Shown piece after piece: positions 26,214 to 35,656 of a DNA stretch of 64,000 nucleotides. A program made the translations under genes and the position numbers. Source of the stretch: JACCWM01 sp040393065. GTDB taxonomy: Bacteria; Myxococcota_A; Bradymonadia; Bradymonadales; Bradymonadaceae. Below the pieces are notes generated by a model that searched no databases, had not been told where the DNA came from, and saw only the letters and a program-made list of their open reading frames with translations. How positions within the stretch are numbered: position 1 is the first letter of the stretch; the number at the start of each line of letters is the position of its first letter. The stretch spans positions 19,862 through 83,861 of the forward strand of contig JBEBUW010000006.1 in assembly GCA_040393065.1 (NCBI GenBank), in the 5' to 3' direction.

Positions 26214-29200
26214 ATGACGGCAAAGCCAAGAAATAGGACGGTACGCAAGGGAACCAAGGTATTTGCGGGCCGATATGTGTATAGCAAACCCCTGGGACGT
26301 GGAGCCGGCGGTTCGGTTTATCTGGCGGAGGACTTGCGTCATGGTGGGCGCGAGGTTGCGCTGAAGGTTCTGACAGCGGAAGCGTACCAGACGGTTCAGG
26401 GGCGGATGTTGCGGCGTGAGTTTGAGATCTTGTCGAAGCTCAACCATCCGAATCTTGTGCGTGTGTTTGATTATGGGCGTTTGCCCGACGGGGGCGTGTA
26501 TCTGGCAGAAGAGTATATCGACGGGTTTAGTCTGCAGGATGCGCGTGCACTTTTGGAGCCTGCTGCCCTGATTGATCTGACGATTCAGCTCTTGCAGGGG
26601 CTGAGCTATTTGCATGCGATGGGGATGATTCATCGCGATATCAAGCCAGCCAACGTGATGTTGTTATGGCTGGATGATGCCTCGGCGTTGCCGGTTGCGA
26701 AGCTGGTGGACTTTGGTCTGTCGAGTATGGATCCGACACGAGATACGTTGCGGGGTGGGACGCGATCGTACATGGCACCGGAGATTATTCGGGGTGAGAA
26801 GGGGGAGTTGCGCTCGGATTTATATAGTCTCGGGGTGACGCTTTACTATGCGATGTGCGGTGTTTTGCCGTTTGGTCCTCGTACGAAAGAGGATCCGCCG
26901 CCGACGGATGAGGACTTTCGGCCGCCGGAGCCTCATCGTCTGAACCCGGAGGTGCCACTTCCGTTGAGTCGTTTTACGATGGCACTTTTGCGGCAGCTTC
27001 CCTCGGTCGAGTATGTGGATGCGGGGGAGGCGCTCCAGGCGTTGGTGTCTGATGCGGAGGTATTTGAGACCTTGTCGGGTGGACGCCTTGCTAATGCGTT
27101 GGATGTTGCGGCTGCGCCGGTACTGCGGGGGTATTTTGAGCGCGGGATTCTGGAGCGTCGTGAACGCGAAGCGGATATGTTGGTCGAATGGCTGGGACGT
27201 GGCGCTGTAGGCGGAGGTGCTGAAGCCGGGGACCAGGGCGGGCAAGGGCAGATCTATTTTGTGGCGGGGCCTGAAGGAGTGGGTAAGACGCGGCTGATGC
27301 GCGATGTCGAGAGCGCGGCAAAGCTGGGCGGGTATCAGGTAATTCATGTGTCCTGTACGCCGGAGATGAAGGCGTTTGCGTTGGCCAGTGAGCTGGTTCG
27401 GCAGACCATTGAGGTTGCGCGCAGTCATGTATCGGGTGCGTTGGATGCGTACCGGGTGATGGTGGCGGTGCGTGAGCGGATGACGGCACTGGACGGTGTG
27501 ACGGCCGACGAGGTGTTTGAGGACGGAGAGCAGCGTGTAGATGCGCAGCGTGCGCAGATGTGGATTCGAGAAGTGATCGGTGAAGCTGCGCAGTTATTGC
27601 TTCCGACGCGGCTGGTGTTTGTGATCGATGATATCGATCTGGCTGATGTTTATTCTCAGGAATTGTTACGAAGCTGGTACGAGAGTTATTCGGTGACTCC
27701 TTCGGGCGTTAAGCCCACGGGATTGCGGCTGTTGCGGCCGGATATCATCGCGTCGAGGCGTCTGGGAAAATCAGCAGGTGCGCTGGATCGGGTCAGTACG
27801 GCGCTAACACTTGAGCTTGAGGGGATTACGCAGGCTGATGTCGACGCGTTTTTTGGAGAACGGCTGCAGCTCGGGCAGTTGCCGCAGGTCTGGCGTCAGG
27901 AGGTGGCGCAGTATGCGCAGGGGCAACCGACGTATATCGAGGAGCTGTGCCGGAATCTGATCGATAAGGGGATTTTGCGGCGTCGGTCTGCGCGTGGCTG
28001 GGATGTGAATATCGGGGAGCTGATGTCGATCCCGGTGCCGATGAGTATGGAGGAGTCGTTGCGGCGTCGGATGAGGGGGCTGGGGGCGGATGGGCGCGAA
28101 TGCCTGGAACTGCTTGCGCTGTTAGAGCGGCCTATTTTGTGGGAGGGGATCCGGGAATTGTTGATGGAAGGGGGATGTGAGGCTGCGGCGGCTGACAGGG
28201 TGTTGCAGACCTTGCATTGGAGGCATTTGATCGAGGTGAATCTGGAACCCGGTGGGCGGATGGTGCGTTTGATTCGTAGCGGGCTTTCCGACGTTGTGGT
28301 GGAGATGCCGAGGGCAGAGTGGATGCGGGCGTTGCATCGACGCATCGGCATGTATCTAATGAGAGCCTGGCATCGTGGGGAAGTGGAAGCCAGCGAAGCC
28401 GCTCGCCATCTTGAGCTCGGCGGGAAGCTCGAGTTAGGTGAGGGGATTTTAGAGCTTGCCGGTGACGAGATCGCGGAGTGTCAGGGGGGGAGTCGTGAGG
28501 CGATTGTCTGTTATGAAAAGGCGATTGCGTTACAGTCGGATGGTCGGGCACGCGCGGTTTTGCATGTGAAGGCGGCGCAGGCAGCGATTGATGTGTATGA
28601 GCCGAGACTGGCGCGGGAGCATCTGGAGCGAGCCGGTGATCTGGCGGAGCGGACGGCGCTGGACTGGTTGATGTATCATGTGTTTTTGAGCGGAGCTCGG
28701 ATGGCTCTGTCGATGGGGGATACAGCCGGGGCACGTGAGTGGCTGGATAGGTTGCGCGATTGTTTACCGGCGATGAGTCAGCATGGAGGCGCGCTGGAGG
28801 TGGAAGCGCGTTTGTTGATTTTGCGTGGCGATCTGGAGGGGGCGTCGCGCCGCCTGGAGTTATGTGCGCAGCGTGCTCAGCATTTCGGCAATAGTGAGGT
28901 GATGCTGGCTGTGCTGTGTAGTCAGGCGCACTTGCAGGTGCGGCGCGGTCAGCTTGCCGAAGGCTATGCGCTGTATCGTCAGGCGTTGGAGCTTGCGGGG
29001 GCGTTGGATAGTACCCATCGAGGCGTCGTACTGGTGAGCTATGGCGGGGATTTGCGGCGCGGCGAGCAAATTCATGAGGCGCGTCGTGCGCTGGTGGAGG
29101 CACTGGAGTTGTTGCAGGGGGGGCGTAGTGCGCCGGAGTGGATTCAGTGTTTGATGGAGCTTGCGATTTGTGAGCTGGAGCTGGGGAACCTGTCGGACTC

Positions 29201-29561
29201 GAATATGCGGGTGACCGAGGCGTTGTGGTTCGCACGGCGGCTGGAGCATCATGCGCTGGCGCAGAAGGCGTTCTTGTTTCTAACTGGCATGCGCTTGTTT
29301 GAGGGGGGAGATAAGGACGCGGTGATTGCGGAGATCGATCGTGGGGTTCGGCGTTATCGGCAGCAGGGTGATTTCGTACTGGATCAGGCCGAGGGGTTGA
29401 TTGCGCTGGGGGCAGAGGTTGTGAAGCAGACGAAAGATGGCACGTTGGATGTTATGCATGCTGCGACTGGCAGACACTGGTTGGAGGAGGGGGTGAAACT
29501 GGCGGAAGCCATGGGGGCGACGTTATTGGTGGAGTTTTCGGAAGTACGAACGCGGCGATAA
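26214..29561 (+). CDS. Large Ser/Thr kinase with ATPase and TPR-like domains
   Basis: A 1115-residue protein. The kinase domain (about 20-280) has LGRGAGGSVYLAE, Lys51 in VALKVL, HRDIKPAN (Asp142) and DFG (Asp166), with a GTRSYMAPE activation segment, so it should be active. A STAND-type ATPase follows with Walker A GPEGVGKT and Walker B LVFVIDDID, then about 450 residues of TPR-like helical repeats. It has the same architecture as the 1482-residue kinase 6 kb upstream but without the cyclase-like insert. No membrane segment is seen, so it is cytoplasmic. The ATG at 26214 was chosen because the kinase fold starts 15-20 residues later. Confidence 0.92.
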   Translation: MTAKPRNRTVRKGTKVFAGRYVYSKPLGRGAGGSVYLAEDLRHGGREVALKVLTAEAYQTVQGRMLRREFEILSKLNHPNLVRVFDYGRLPDGGVYLAEEYIDGFSLQDARALLEPAALIDLTIQLLQGLSYLHAMGMIHRDIKPANVMLLWLDDASALPVAKLVDFGLSSMDPTRDTLRGGTRSYMAPEIIRGEKGELRSDLYSLGVTLYYAMCGVLPFGPRTKEDPPPTDEDFRPPEPHRLNPEVPLPLSRFTMALLRQLPSVEYVDAGEALQALVSDAEVFETLSGGRLANALDVAAAPVLRGYFERGILERREREADMLVEWLGRGAVGGGAEAGDQGGQGQIYFVAGPEGVGKTRLMRDVESAAKLGGYQVIHVSCTPEMKAFALASELVRQTIEVARSHVSGALDAYRVMVAVRERMTALDGVTADEVFEDGEQRVDAQRAQMWIREVIGEAAQLLLPTRLVFVIDDIDLADVYSQELLRSWYESYSVTPSGVKPTGLRLLRPDIIASRRLGKSAGALDRVSTALTLELEGITQADVDAFFGERLQLGQLPQVWRQEVAQYAQGQPTYIEELCRNLIDKGILRRRSARGWDVNIGELMSIPVPMSMEESLRRRMRGLGADGRECLELLALLERPILWEGIRELLMEGGCEAAAADRVLQTLHWRHLIEVNLEPGGRMVRLIRSGLSDVVVEMPRAEWMRALHRRIGMYLMRAWHRGEVEASEAARHLELGGKLELGEGILELAGDEIAECQGGSREAIVCYEKAIALQSDGRARAVLHVKAAQAAIDVYEPRLAREHLERAGDLAERTALDWLMYHVFLSGARMALSMGDTAGAREWLDRLRDCLPAMSQHGGALEVEARLLILRGDLEGASRRLELCAQRAQHFGNSEVMLAVLCSQAHLQVRRGQLAEGYALYRQALELAGALDSTHRGVVLVSYGGDLRRGEQIHEARRALVEALELLQGGRSAPEWIQCLMELAICELELGNLSDSNMRVTEALWFARRLEHHALAQKAFLFLTGMRLFEGGDKDAVIAEIDRGVRRYRQQGDFVLDQAEGLIALGAEVVKQTKDGTLDVMHAATGRHWLEEGVKLAEAMGATLLVEFSEVRTRR

Positions 29562-29734
29562 GGTGCCGGTGAGGCGGCGCAGGGTTGGGGGAGTAAGGGG
29601 GGAGGGGAGGCCGGCGTGCGATCTGTGGGGAAAGGACGTGTGATGGGGCGTGCGTGGAATGTGGTTTGGGGGTAGTGTGCGGCGCCGGAAATTACGGGCC
29701 AGGTTGGGCCTGATACAAGAGACATTTTGAGAAG

Positions 29735-31405
29735 ATGGGTACGGTTATGAAGAAGTCTGTTCGTCTGCAGATCAGTGGGTTGCGTCGTGATTATGCGGAA
29801 GACGAGACCGTGTTGCAGGAGCGGGCTGCTGCGCGGCTGGGGGTCGATGTTTCGGAGATTGCGCAGCTTGAGGTATTGAAGCGCAGCCTGGATGCGCGGC
29901 GGCGGCCAACGTTTATGTATAACGTCGAGGTGGAGCTTGAGAGCGGGCGTGGGATGTCGGCGCTGGCGGCTTCGGGGAAGGGAGGAGAGGTACGGCTGGC
30001 GCCGGATGCCGGGTCGCTTTTGCCGAAGAAGTATGTGCCGCGTAAAAAGGAGCGGGTGATTGTGATCGGGGCGGGACCGGCCGGGTTGTTCTGTGCGCAC
30101 AGACTGGCTGAGAGTGGTGTCGAGACGATTTTGCTGGACCGTGGTCAGCCTGTGGAAGTTCGGGGGCGTCATGTTTCGGCGCTGATGCACCGAGGGGAGC
30201 TGGATGAGGATAGTAATATTTGCTTCGGGGAAGGAGGGGCGGGGACGTGGTCTGATGGCAAGCTGTATACGCGGGTGAATGATGTGCGGGTGCGGCATGT
30301 GTTGGAGACGATGGTGTCGCTGGGTGGGCCGGCGGAAATCCTGGTCGCAGCCAAACCGCATCTGGGGACGGACAGGTTGGTGGCGTTGTGTAAGTCGTTT
30401 CGAGCGCGGCTGACGGAGCTCGGGTGTACGGTGCGCTTCGGGGCATTTGTGAAAGATCTGGAGATCGAGCGCGGCACCGGTGGTGACAGGGTGCGGGCTG
30501 TGATCTTGCGTGATGGGGAGCGGATTGAGGCGGACCGGGTGGTTCTGGCCGTGGGGCATTCGGCACGTGAGATGTATCGCTGGCTGGCAGAGCGCAAAGT
30601 CGTGATGGAGCCCAAGCCATTTGCGGTGGGCTTTCGAGTGGAGCATCGTCAGGAGTTGATTAACGAGATTCAGTATGGATCGTTTGCCGGCGAAGAGGGG
30701 TTGCCGACCGCGGACTATCGGCTGGCAGAGAACTTTGGGACGGGTGCGTCGCATCGCGGGGTCTATAGTTTTTGTATGTGTCCGGGTGGTCAGGTGGTGC
30801 CGTCGCATACGTTGCCGGATGGTGTGTGTGTCAATGGTATGAGTCATGCCAGCCGTAAAGGTCACTGGGCCAATTCGGCGCTGGTGGTGAGTGTGAAGCC
30901 ATCGGATTTTGGTTCGTTTGGTGCGATTGAGGGGCTGGATGATTATGGTGGCGTGCTGGCCGGGATGGCGTTTCAGCATGAGGCGGAGCGGCGAGCGTAT
31001 ACGCTGGGAGGGGGCGGGTTTGTGGCGCCGGCGCAGCGGGTGACTGATTTTAAGGCCGGGGTTGTGAGCGAGGGGGAGTTACGGAAGTCCACCTATAAAA
31101 CGGGATTGCTGTCGGCGGATTTGGCCGGATGCTATCCGGAGTTTGTGACGCAGGCGTTGCGTAAGGCGCTTGATGGGTTTAATCGCTCGATGCGTGGCTT
31201 TGTGACGGATGATGCTCTGTTGATCGGCGTGGAAACGCGCACGAGTGCACCGGTGCAGATTACGCGTGATGCGGAGACGTTGCAGTCGTTGTCGTTGGGG
31301 GCGTTGTATCCGTGCGGTGAGGGGGCAGGATATGGGGGCGGGATTGCGAGCGCGGCAGTAGACGGGCTGAAGGTGGCGGAGAGGATTCTGCAAGAGTTGA
31401 GCTAG
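29735..31405 (+). CDS. FAD-dependent dehydrogenase, COG2509 family
   Basis: A 556-residue flavoprotein. A 90-residue N-terminal ferredoxin-like domain precedes a Rossmann FAD site VIVIGAGPAGLFCAHRLAESG and the family pattern SNICFGEGGAGTWSDGKLYTR. The C-terminal signature is YPCGEGAGYGGGIASAAVDG. COG2509 members are of unknown substrate; some annotations call them uncharacterised FAD dehydrogenases. Two starts are close together, ATG at 29735 and ATG at 29747 (MKKSVRLQ); the second has GAGAAG at a wide spacing. It is monocistronic, and an intergenic hairpin-repeat copy lies just downstream. Confidence 0.9.
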   Translation: MGTVMKKSVRLQISGLRRDYAEDETVLQERAAARLGVDVSEIAQLEVLKRSLDARRRPTFMYNVEVELESGRGMSALAASGKGGEVRLAPDAGSLLPKKYVPRKKERVIVIGAGPAGLFCAHRLAESGVETILLDRGQPVEVRGRHVSALMHRGELDEDSNICFGEGGAGTWSDGKLYTRVNDVRVRHVLETMVSLGGPAEILVAAKPHLGTDRLVALCKSFRARLTELGCTVRFGAFVKDLEIERGTGGDRVRAVILRDGERIEADRVVLAVGHSAREMYRWLAERKVVMEPKPFAVGFRVEHRQELINEIQYGSFAGEEGLPTADYRLAENFGTGASHRGVYSFCMCPGGQVVPSHTLPDGVCVNGMSHASRKGHWANSALVVSVKPSDFGSFGAIEGLDDYGGVLAGMAFQHEAERRAYTLGGGGFVAPAQRVTDFKAGVVSEGELRKSTYKTGLLSADLAGCYPEFVTQALRKALDGFNRSMRGFVTDDALLIGVETRTSAPVQITRDAETLQSLSLGALYPCGEGAGYGGGIASAAVDGLKVAERILQELS

Positions 31406-31489
31406 GCGGTGGGCGGCGGTCCTACATCGACGATAGCTTTGCCGTACTCCTCGGGATGGCGGTGGCGGGGAATCGGGTGATTCGCCGCG

Positions 31490-31562
31490 TCACACCCATG
31501 GTTTCACTATGGGCTAGCACAGAAGCTGCGCTCCGCTCGGACTTCGTCCGGCTGCGCGTTTC
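31490..31562 (+). repeat. Dispersed double-hairpin repeat, copy A (divergent)
   Basis: Hairpin 1 is CCCAT...ATGGG (31495-31513). It is followed by the shared linker CTAGCAC, then GCGCTCCGC, hairpin 2 with arms CGGAC and GTCCG, and GCTGCGCG. The skeleton matches the copies at 32.4, 53.0 and 57.3 kb while both stems and loops have different sequences. Confidence 0.75.
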
Positions 31563-31700
31563 GTAGTTGGATGGAGTTGTGCAGCTGGGGGTGTCAAAGG
31601 AATGGCGGTTGGGGCTTTTCAATCTGATGTAGGGCTTGTAATGTGCGGGTGCGGGAAAAGATAAACCGCGCCCACAGAAATCAGTAATGGAGTAGATGTT

Positions 31701-32288
31701 ATGGCCGCTTTTTTGCGTTTGCTTGGCGCGGTTGCGCTGGTTGTATCGTTGTCGTTTGTTGGCAGTAGTGAGGCCGAGGCTTCGGGTCCGATGGGCCGAG
31801 GTTTCGGGATTGGACTCAGTCTTGGGAACCCGACCAGCCTGACAGGTAAGTATTATCTGGCAGGTGGTGATGCGGTTGATTTTCACGTAGGAAGTTACAG
31901 CGTGTACAATCGTCGCTACTACGGCAACACACTGTTTATCGGTGCTGATTACCTGTTTGAGGTCTGGCAATTCGTTAATAACGGCACCTTGAAGATGCCG
32001 TTTTATGCCGGGCCAGGTGCTATGATTCTGGCGGGCTATGGGGATCGCGGTTATCGCTGGGGTAATCGACCTTATTACCGTGCGGACTTCGGACTGGGTG
32101 CCAGGTTTCCGATCGGTACAGCCTTGCAGTTCAATAAGGCGCCCTTTGAAGTGTATTTAGAGATGGCACCCTCGCTGGCGTTCTTGTTCTACGAGGACGG
32201 CTATTATGACGGTCGTTATTACGATACCGATGTAAGGGTGCGGTTGGATATTTTGAACTTTGCGATCGGGGCGCGTTTCTATTTCTGA
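31701..32288 (+). CDS. Small secreted beta-barrel-like outer membrane protein
   Basis: A 195-residue protein. A signal peptide (residues 1 to about 28, ending SEAEA) precedes a Tyr/Gly-rich mature chain with alternating hydrophobic strands such as FGIGLSLGNPTSLTGKYYL and VDFHVGSYSVYN. It ends in an aromatic Phe (GARFYF), the usual last strand for BAM insertion. It recalls small outer-membrane barrels annotated near DUF3996, but that match is from memory. GGAG lies upstream of the ATG at 31701. A strong terminator follows, so it is a single-gene unit. Function is unknown. Confidence 0.8.
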   Translation: MAAFLRLLGAVALVVSLSFVGSSEAEASGPMGRGFGIGLSLGNPTSLTGKYYLAGGDAVDFHVGSYSVYNRRYYGNTLFIGADYLFEVWQFVNNGTLKMPFYAGPGAMILAGYGDRGYRWGNRPYYRADFGLGARFPIGTALQFNKAPFEVYLEMAPSLAFLFYEDGYYDGRYYDTDVRVRLDILNFAIGARFYF

Positions 32289-32315
32289 TCGGGAAAGGTT
32301 CTCATTCCATGCTCG

Positions 32316-32350
32316 AAAGACCCCATCGTGCTGGCACGATGGGGTCTTTT
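32316..32350 (+). terminator. Intrinsic terminator of the barrel-like protein gene
   Basis: A 15-bp perfect stem (AAAGACCCCATCGTG paired with CACGATGGGGTCTTT) with a CTGG loop is followed by a T-run and lies 28 bp after the stop codon. The A-run/T-run symmetry means it could also work on the other strand. Confidence 0.93.
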
Positions 32351-32403
32351 ATTGGGGGCATTTTGTTGTGCGTGCACGAATTGGTGTGGCGTGTAGCGAT
32401 GCC

Positions 32404-32493
32404 GGGTGGTTGGACACGTGTCCCATGGGCAGAGCCCATGGGCTAGCACGACACGATGCGCTCCGCAGGGGCCAGAGGCCCCGCTACGCGGGG
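32404..32493 (+). repeat. Dispersed double-hairpin repeat, copy B (full length)
   Basis: The 12-bp palindrome GGACACGTGTCC (32412-32423) leads into hairpin 1, CCCATGGG-CAGAG-CCCATGGG. The linker GCTAGCACGACACGATGCG and CTCCGC follow, then hairpin 2, GGGGCC-AGA-GGCCCC, and GCTACGCGGGG. It is the first of three copies in 300 bp. Confidence 0.9.
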
Positions 32494-32550
32494 AGATGGG
32501 AGATGTTGGGCGGGGGCGTTGGTGAACGGAGAATTGGGCGGGGTGCAATG

Positions 32551-32624
32551 AGCTCCGGGGCAGAGCCCATGGGCTAGCACGACACGATGCGCTCCGCAGG
32601 GGCCAGAGGCCCCGCTACGCGGGG
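32551..32624 (+). repeat. Dispersed double-hairpin repeat, copy C
   Basis: Same linker and hairpin 2 as copy B, but the left flank is replaced and the left arm of hairpin 1 is changed to CTCCGGGG, so only part of stem 1 pairs. The downstream flank GGGAGATGTTGGGCGG is shared with copy B, suggesting local duplication. Confidence 0.85.
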
Positions 32625-32646
32625 AGATGTTGGGCGGGTGGAATGA

Positions 32647-32700
32647 GTCCCGGGGCAGAGCCCATGGGCTGGCACGACACGATGCGCTCCGCTGTGCGGG
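32647..32700 (+). repeat. Dispersed double-hairpin repeat, copy D (hairpin 2 deleted)
   Basis: Left half as in copy C, with left arm TCCCGGGG. GCGCTCCGC then runs directly into TGTGCGGG, so hairpin 2 is missing. The break falls at CCGC, a short repeat that flanks hairpin 2 in copy C. It abuts the stop codon of the M64-type peptidase gene. Confidence 0.85.
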
Positions 32701-32701
32701 A

Positions 32702-34498
32702 TCAGGGGGCGGTGCGGACCCACCAGGAAAAGCGTTGGTGGGTGCGGGGATCTTGCTGGCGGATGAAGCCGCTGGTTTCGTAGATATCGGCGGTAAGTTC
32801 AAGCCATTGTCCGGGTTCGGCGTAGGTTTCGATAGGTCGTGTGGATAGATCGAGGGTGGGCGATTGTCCGATGACTTCGCCGCCGATTTTCCATTCGACC
32901 CTGTGGCGCCGGGAGGCTTCGTGGACGGGGACTGTGAAGCGGAGTCTTTCGGTGGAGAGAGCTTCTACGGATGTGGGCTCGTTGGGGGTAACATTGAAGA
33001 CACTGTAGAGACGGCGGACCATTTGTTCGGCGCAGACCGGACAGAATTCTTCGGAGGAGGAGTTCATCTTGCAGTCAAAGGAGGGGCGGTAGAGGAATTC
33101 GCAGTTGTAGGCGCGCTGGTAGGCGCCGACTGGATACATGTGCGTCATATTGGTCGGCGTGGGAATGGGCGTACCATCTTTTACCCATGCTCGCCATTTG
33201 AGAGGCGCGTCGCTTGTGGGGGCGGCGGTGATGTTGGGAGGCAGGGGGATTCTTGGTTCATTGAAGAAGCAGGGATCGCCTGCAGCCATGTATTCGTCGC
33301 CGAGCAGTCCGAAGGTGTGGCCGAATTCATGGACGGCGACATCGGGGAATTCGGAACGATCCCAGGAGGTGACCAGGGAAACGTAGAGGCCGGCAAAGCC
33401 GGCGCGTTTCTGGGAGTTGGACAGGACGATGATCTCGTCAAAGGGGACATGCGCGGCGGTTTCGAAGACTTTGCCGATGCTGATGGGCATGGCTACGCGG
33501 TCGGAGATATTGGAGACGTCGAGTCCGAATTTATCGCCAACCGCCGGGATGACGAAGACGGTGTTGTAGAAGGTGTCGCGAAAGCCCTGTACGCAGTCAG
33601 GCTGGGCGCGGGTGCAGTCGTATCCGGCGCCGGACTCGTTGCTGGGTGTCCAGATTGCCCAGATATTGAACATGTCGCGGTGTTCGCTCAGGGGTGTGGT
33701 TTCGAGCATACGGTTGGCGGTGGCCTGGGCATCGAGCTCGAACTTCTCGCGCTGATCGGCGGTGTAACCGTCGCTCAGGATCACGACGTCTACGCGGTCG
33801 TCGGATGGGCCGCTTTCGTACAATGCGGTGACTTCGCCCGGGAAGCGGACAGGCTCGGCGGCGGCGACCAGCTCGTCGATGGCGAAGCGGCCAATTTCGA
33901 TGGTTTCCCCGTCGTTGTTCGGAATGGTGAGGACGTAGTCGTGTCCACCTTCGATGCCCAGGGGAACGCGCACGGCAAACTCTACGAGTTCGGGATAGTC
34001 TGCGTTTACGAGATTATAGACCTGAGGGAGCGTGAAGTTGAAGCCGGCCGACTGGTCCAGCAGAAGTTTGAGAAGTTCGAGGGACTGGAAGAGGCTGTTG
34101 ACGGGTTCGGACCAGAGTACGTTGCCGTCTTCGTCGTGAACCTCAGCGCGGGTGATCCAGAAGCTGGAGTCCTCCGGTTCGGCGATGTGCTGGTAGATTT
34201 CGCTTTGTACGGCGCGGATAAATTCTACACGGTAGGGTGTTTCTCGGTTGTTGGAGGCGAAGCCTTTTAAGATGACGAGCAGTGCTTCGCGGTTTTCGGT
34301 AGGGCCAAAGCTTGCCGTATTGCGAGCGATGGCTTCGGGTGTGGCCTGGCCGTTGTCGTCGGGCTTTTCGTAGCTGAATTGCAGCGAGCCGGGTGCGCTG
34401 AAGTCCAGATCATTGTCATCGCTGCAACCCAGGGCAGTGGTGAGTAGAAATAGGCAGATCAGGAGCAGGTTGCTTCCGGGCATGAGCGTAGGTTTCAT
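32702..34498 (-). CDS. M64 (IgA peptidase)-like zinc metalloprotease lipoprotein
   Basis: A 598-residue protein. The signal peptide ends in a lipobox (TALGC), so it is a lipoprotein. The central region has VDVVILSDGYTADQREKF, a family pattern of M64 peptidases, and the zinc site HEFGHTFGLLGDEY (HExxH plus downstream Asp/Glu). An N-terminal domain of about 230 residues precedes the catalytic part, and a cysteine-bearing segment (CKMNSSSEEFCPVC) and an immunoglobulin-like end follow. It likely degrades extracellular or periplasmic protein. The ATG at 34498 was chosen because the signal peptide begins there. Confidence 0.88.
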   Translation of the reverse strand: MKPTLMPGSNLLLICLFLLTTALGCSDDNDLDFSAPGSLQFSYEKPDDNGQATPEAIARNTASFGPTENREALLVILKGFASNNRETPYRVEFIRAVQSEIYQHIAEPEDSSFWITRAEVHDEDGNVLWSEPVNSLFQSLELLKLLLDQSAGFNFTLPQVYNLVNADYPELVEFAVRVPLGIEGGHDYVLTIPNNDGETIEIGRFAIDELVAAAEPVRFPGEVTALYESGPSDDRVDVVILSDGYTADQREKFELDAQATANRMLETTPLSEHRDMFNIWAIWTPSNESGAGYDCTRAQPDCVQGFRDTFYNTVFVIPAVGDKFGLDVSNISDRVAMPISIGKVFETAAHVPFDEIIVLSNSQKRAGFAGLYVSLVTSWDRSEFPDVAVHEFGHTFGLLGDEYMAAGDPCFFNEPRIPLPPNITAAPTSDAPLKWRAWVKDGTPIPTPTNMTHMYPVGAYQRAYNCEFLYRPSFDCKMNSSSEEFCPVCAEQMVRRLYSVFNVTPNEPTSVEALSTERLRFTVPVHEASRRHRVEWKIGGEVIGQSPTLDLSTRPIETYAEPGQWLELTADIYETSGFIRQQDPRTHQRFSWWVRTAP

Positions 34499-34636
34499 TG
34501 ATTCTCTGGTCTCCGTAGGGCATCTTGGCAGTGGAAATTCTGACGGCGAGAAGGTAGCGCAGAACATGACAATGCTCAATGGAATGTGGCGTAAGAAGCC
34601 GGGTGTGTAGGGCCCGGGTAGCTCAATAAGGAAATT

Positions 34637-35656
34637 ATGCTCAGTTATTTAACGCTGATCCTGGGGATCCTGGTGGTTGTCGTCAGTATCTGGGGGAGTT
34701 TGCGGCTGGCGCGCGGTCGGAAGCTGGAGAGTCAGGAGTCCGGAGCCGGTGAGGTGTTGCGGCATGCGGCGCAGGTGCTGGGGCTTGAAGAGGTGCGGGA
34801 GTCACGCTTGTATCAGGCCAGTATTATGACGGCGTGGGGTGAGTTGAACGAGTTTAGCGTGAATTGCGAGCTGTGGGAGCAGGTGCATGATCCTTTTTAC
34901 CGGGTGACGATCGGGTTTCCGAAACCGTTGCGACGTGGGCTTCGGATCTCACGTGATGCGCAAGGTGGTTTGATGCACCGGATGATGAGAGGTGAGGAAG
35001 TGGAAGCGTCGGAGGATGCGTCGGGAGATCTGGTGGTGCAGTCGACGCAGGACCTGGACGAGTTGCGGGAGTTTTTGCAGGAAGACCTGCGCCAGCCTCT
35101 GGAGCGATTGGCAGGGCGCGTTGATCGCCTCCAGCTCGGGGATGAGTATCTATTTGTCTTTGTGAAAGGTTCGCCGGAAGGTGCTGCGTGCGAGAGCCTA
35201 TTGCGGGAGTCCCTGGCGGTGGCGAGTAAGGTGTTTCATCGTGCTATGGCACTGGGGCCGAGTAAAAAGAGCAGCCTGATGAGTTCGTACGGGCAGGTTG
35301 AGTCGGAAATGTCGCGGCGTGTGAGTGAGGAAGGCGGGCCGGAAGCGGTAGAGGAGGCGCGCCACACATCTCGGATGACGGTGGCATCGGTGGTTGCCTC
35401 GAGCCATGAAGGTAGTGAAGCGAGTGATGAGGCTGTGGAAGGAAAGTCTGTAAAGGCTGGGGAGGCTGTGCCTCAGCGCTCGGCGTCGTCGACGTTGCGC
35501 GGGGTGGGGGGACCCTCCGAGGTTTCATCGGCCGCGGAAGTATCGTTTACAGGTTCAGGTTCTGCAGGCTCGGCAGGTTCTACAGGCTCGGCCGCGGGAA
35601 GGGGAATGGCGGAAGCTTCCTCGGATGGGGATTCTAAGGGTTCATCCGGAGATTGA
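34637..35656 (+). CDS. Uncharacterised membrane-anchored protein with disordered tail
   Basis: A 339-residue protein that I do not recognise. A single N-terminal transmembrane helix (YLTLILGILVVVVSIWGSL) is followed by a basic stretch (RLARGRK), a mixed alpha/beta domain to about residue 210, and a 130-residue Ser/Gly/Ala-rich tail. AAGGAA lies upstream of the ATG at 34637. The last 184 bp overlap the convergent GrpE-like gene. Both overlapping tails are low complexity, so one of the two reading frames may end earlier or have been extended by read-through. Confidence 0.7.
   Translation: MLSYLTLILGILVVVVSIWGSLRLARGRKLESQESGAGEVLRHAAQVLGLEEVRESRLYQASIMTAWGELNEFSVNCELWEQVHDPFYRVTIGFPKPLRRGLRISRDAQGGLMHRMMRGEEVEASEDASGDLVVQSTQDLDELREFLQEDLRQPLERLAGRVDRLQLGDEYLFVFVKGSPEGAACESLLRESLAVASKVFHRAMALGPSKKSSLMSSYGQVESEMSRRVSEEGGPEAVEEARHTSRMTVASVVASSHEGSEASDEAVEGKSVKAGEAVPQRSASSTLRGVGGPSEVSSAAEVSFTGSGSAGSAGSTGSAAGRGMAEASSDGDSKGSSGD

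Noticed and set aside
29384..30979. 531-residue minus-strand frame
   Set aside because: Antisense to the kinase end and to the conserved COG2509 flavoprotein; biased composition.
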